Assembly (NCBI GenBank): GCA_030429565.1 | Contig: JAUIFE010000015.1 | Location: forward strand, 62,001-126,000 | Direction of reading: 5' to 3' | Length of the DNA: 64,000 nucleotides | Source: Holophagae bacterium | GTDB lineage: Bacteria; Acidobacteriota; Holophagae; Acanthopleuribacterales; Acanthopleuribacteraceae | Shown here: positions 62,285-64,000 of the stretch, one piece after another | Position numbering within the stretch: position 1 is the first letter of the stretch | How the letters are laid out: each line of letters begins with the position of its first letter | Position numbers and translations under genes: made by a program | The notes under the pieces: generated by a model | What the model was told of the DNA's origin: nothing | Database searches by the model: none | What the model saw: the letters and a program-made list of their open reading frames with translations, nothing else

Positions 62285-63349
62285 CTAAGGACCAGGCACC
62301 TCGCCCGCTGTCGAAGGCTTTGTTTTCGCGGGTTTGGTAAACACCAACAATCGATTTTCGGGGTTGTTTTTTTCACCCATCGGCAATTTTAAAAAAGGAA
62401 AGCCGTGCGAGTTCAGCAAGACGAATAGGTTGCCGTCTTGGTCCCAATCAAAACCTTCCGCCAAGCCGGTATAGCGAAAATGAAGGTTGCTGCTGGTGAT
62501 TTCCCGCTTGAGAAAGCTGAAATCGAATACCGGTGTGACCTGAACGCGTGAGGCTTCGCTTGCCAACAAGCTTTTAAGCGGTACCGCGCCGATTTGCCGA
62601 CGCTTGCGCAACAACAGATACAGCGTTTCACCACGCAGACGCACCTCGCCAATGCTGAGATTGCGGCGTTCGACGACCAATTTCCAACTGCGCTGCTCAA
62701 GCCATACATCGGCACGTTTGACCAGCAACGTCACCTGGGACGGATCTTGATCACGGAAAACCAGCAGGCGCTCCGCGTCCAGCCAAACAACAGCGGCCGC
62801 ACCACAATCATAGGTCTTATTGAGACAAACCGGAGACTCGGGCAGCGTTATGACTTCCTGGGTAAACCAATAATCGCGATTCACCACCATCAAACGCCCG
62901 CGCCATTCCTCGAGCTTGCGGTCAAAACGACGCGAGCTCACCAACGCCAGCGTGTCGGCATCACCCCAGGGCTGAACAGCGCGCAAATCTTCCTGCATGG
63001 CCGCCTTCACCGGCACCACCACGAAGCCGGTCTCGTCATCAGCGGCGGTTGTGCCGTCACGCAACGACCTGACGGTTGCACGCACACGCACTTCACCCAC
63101 CGACAACTTCTTCCGCCGTTTGCGCGGTGCTTCCGCGGCCTGCGCCGGCGCGCGATAAACGAGGCGATACAAACCGGGGCGCGCATCGGGCAAACCCAAG
63201 GTGACGAACCATTCGTCGCCAACCCGCAACAAAGATGTCGCGCTGTGGGCACCGGCAATCGGATGCAACACAAATCGTTTGGGATCCAAATCTTGAAAGG
63301 CGGGATCAACAGGTTGCTGAAACCACATCCAACAAAAAAGCCACAGCAT
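62285..63349 (-). CDS. Exported protein of unknown function
   Basis: A 354-residue protein beginning with a short hydrophobic segment (MLWLFCWMWF) that should direct export. The rest reads as a beta-rich, possibly propeller-like protein: FVLHPIAGAHSATSLLRVGDEWFVTLGL, DTLALVSSRRFDRKLEEWRGRLMVV, ERLLVFRDQDPSQVTLL and YTGLAEGFDWDQDGNLFVLLNSHGFPFLKLP. The last resembles an NHL or YncE-like strand pattern. ATG 63349 is chosen because GGAGGGG lies just upstream. The frame stays open to 63550 through sequence overlapping a terminator. The family is not recognised. It ends just before the lysine operon promoter. Confidence 0.7.
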   Translation of the reverse strand: MLWLFCWMWFQQPVDPAFQDLDPKRFVLHPIAGAHSATSLLRVGDEWFVTLGLPDARPGLYRLVYRAPAQAAEAPRKRRKKLSVGEVRVRATVRSLRDGTTAADDETGFVVVPVKAAMQEDLRAVQPWGDADTLALVSSRRFDRKLEEWRGRLMVVNRDYWFTQEVITLPESPVCLNKTYDCGAAAVVWLDAERLLVFRDQDPSQVTLLVKRADVWLEQRSWKLVVERRNLSIGEVRLRGETLYLLLRKRRQIGAVPLKSLLASEASRVQVTPVFDFSFLKREITSSNLHFRYTGLAEGFDWDQDGNLFVLLNSHGFPFLKLPMGEKNNPENRLLVFTKPAKTKPSTAGEVPGP

Positions 63350-63499
63350 GGTTCCCCTCCCCGGCCGTTCCATCAAAAGCCAGTCCCTAAATGATGGGTG
63401 GCTGGAACGCATTGTAACGCGAGCAGATAAGGGCAACGCAAAAAGTTCGGCAAGTGTCGGCACGCTCACGAGGTGCGGCGGGAGGCGGGCCCTAAACGC

Positions 63500-63530
63500 A
63501 AAAAAGGCACCCGATGGGTGCCTTTTTTGT
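63500..63530 (-). terminator. Terminator downstream of tRNA-Leu
   Basis: AAAAAAGGCACCC and GGGTGCCTTTTTT enclose a short GAT loop, giving a strong stem with A and T runs on both sides. It lies 14 bp after the tRNA on the minus strand and should end its transcript. Confidence 0.92.
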
Positions 63531-63543
63531 TCGTTAAATGTGA

Positions 63544-63627
63544 TGCCCAAGCCCGGACTCGAACCGGGACGACCGAAAGGTCACTACCCCCTCAAGATAG
63601 CGTGTCTACCAATTTCACCACTTGGGC
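63544..63627 (-). tRNA. tRNA-Leu (anticodon GAG)
   Basis: An 84-base class II tRNA. The acceptor arms GCCCAAG and CTTGGGC pair fully with discriminator A. The D arm contains TGGTGAAATTGGTAGACACGC. The anticodon stem CTATC/GGTAG encloses TTGAGGG with anticodon GAG, reading CUC and CUU leucine codons. The long variable arm and the T arm CCGGTTCGAGTCCGG confirm a leucine type. The 3' CCA is not encoded. Confidence 0.97.
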
Positions 63628-63646
63628 GTCGTCACTACAGCGGTGG

Positions 63647-63675
63647 ATTCTACCGAAGCCGTTCCGCTTTTGCAA
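63647..63675 (-). promoter_or_regulatory. Promoter of tRNA-Leu
   Basis: On the minus strand TTGCAA (63670-63675) and TAGAAT (63647-63652) are separated by 17 bp, placing the start about 12 bases before the mature tRNA 5' end. The tRNA is therefore probably transcribed on its own, apart from the gene at the right edge. Confidence 0.8.
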
Positions 63676-63688
63676 GACGTTTTAACGA

Positions 63689-64000
63689 TTAGTTCTCTTT
63701 TTGTTTTGCAGGTTCGTCGGCGTCGTTTTTCAACGCTTCATCACCGGCTTTTTCAGCAGCGCCGGCAGCGGCACGTGCTTCGCGCTCGCGCTTCAGACGC
63801 TCTTCTTCCTGCTTGCGCATTTCGGGCGGCAGCTCGTCAAGCGTGTAGGTTTCTCGCGAAGTGGTCACGTCACCCAAGGAAACAGTTTTTTTATTACCGT
63901 TCTCGTCTTCGATGACGACGTCACCGCCCACACCGGGTGCGGCCGTTGCTTGGGCGCCGGCTTCAGCGGGAATGGCGGGGTCAAAATCAGAAGCAATACT
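63689..64000 (-). CDS. C-terminal part of an unrecognised protein (runs off the right edge)
   Basis: The frame is open from the window edge to the stop at 63689, giving 103 residues of a longer protein. The visible part begins with an Ala/Pro-rich linker (PAIPAEAGAQATAAPG). A short beta-like segment follows (VVIEDENGNKKTVSLGDV), then a highly charged helix (PPEMRKQEEERLKREREARAAAGAAEKAGDEA) that may form a coiled coil. A GTG at 63931 could be mistaken for a start, but the frame continues upstream in the same composition. The family cannot be named from this tail. Confidence 0.6.
   Translation of the reverse strand, partial: SIASDFDPAIPAEAGAQATAAPGVGGDVVIEDENGNKKTVSLGDVTTSRETYTLDELPPEMRKQEEERLKREREARAAAGAAEKAGDEALKNDADEPAKQKEN

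Overview
This 64 kb window looks like chromosomal DNA of a Gram-negative bacterium of moderately high G+C. It most resembles Acidobacteriota of the Holophagae/Acanthopleuribacter kind. The assignment is an inference from gene content: Ser/Thr kinase-TPR proteins beside ECF sigma factors, propeller sensors, many TPR proteins, class I-type housekeeping genes, and frequent GTG/TTG starts with good Shine-Dalgarno sites. No rRNA, CRISPR array or transposase gene was seen.

Layout. 0-5 kb: a membrane protein, then a GntR(YtrA-type)-ABC ATPase-permease operon with a perfect palindromic operator on its -10 box. 5-18 kb: topoisomerase III, a TolB-like propeller, a methyltransferase, an orphan molybdenum hydroxylase subunit, a hybrid histidine kinase, an HD-GYP protein and an esterase. 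18-29 kb: arginine decarboxylase, a transglutaminase-TPR protein, UvrB, a CoA-binding protein, citrate synthase, heme A synthase and a receiver/CBS-like protein. 29-36 kb: a 15-bp G-rich minisatellite, envelope TPR and zinc-ribbon proteins, a DUF1573 protein, a toastrack-TPR protein and a P-loop ATPase. 36-46 kb: a kinase-TPR protein with two ECF sigma factors upstream, then a gene-poor stretch with copies of a short inverted-repeat element and small exported proteins. 46-55 kb: a Cys-rich pilin-like protein, a propeller-SpoIIE phosphatase, a large secreted protein, a DciA-like protein and HU. 55-64 kb: an S9 peptidase, a four-gene homocitrate/2-aminoadipate (lysine) operon, an exported protein, tRNA-Leu(GAG) and a partial gene at the right edge.

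Two things stand out. First, the genes for homocitrate synthase, homoaconitase (two subunits) and homoisocitrate dehydrogenase are preceded by a consensus promoter. After it come a 30-codon leader peptide with seven lysines and then a strong intrinsic terminator, which is the arrangement of lysine-sensing transcription attenuation. Second, a family of roughly 160-180 bp intergenic elements has terminal inverted repeats beginning CCTAAA and 5-bp flanking direct repeats. It occurs in at least four full copies and several fragments and behaves like a MITE with no transposase here.

Starts were moved from the longest open frame where an upstream Shine-Dalgarno site or family alignment favoured an internal codon; each case is noted. 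All family names come from motif reading without database searches.
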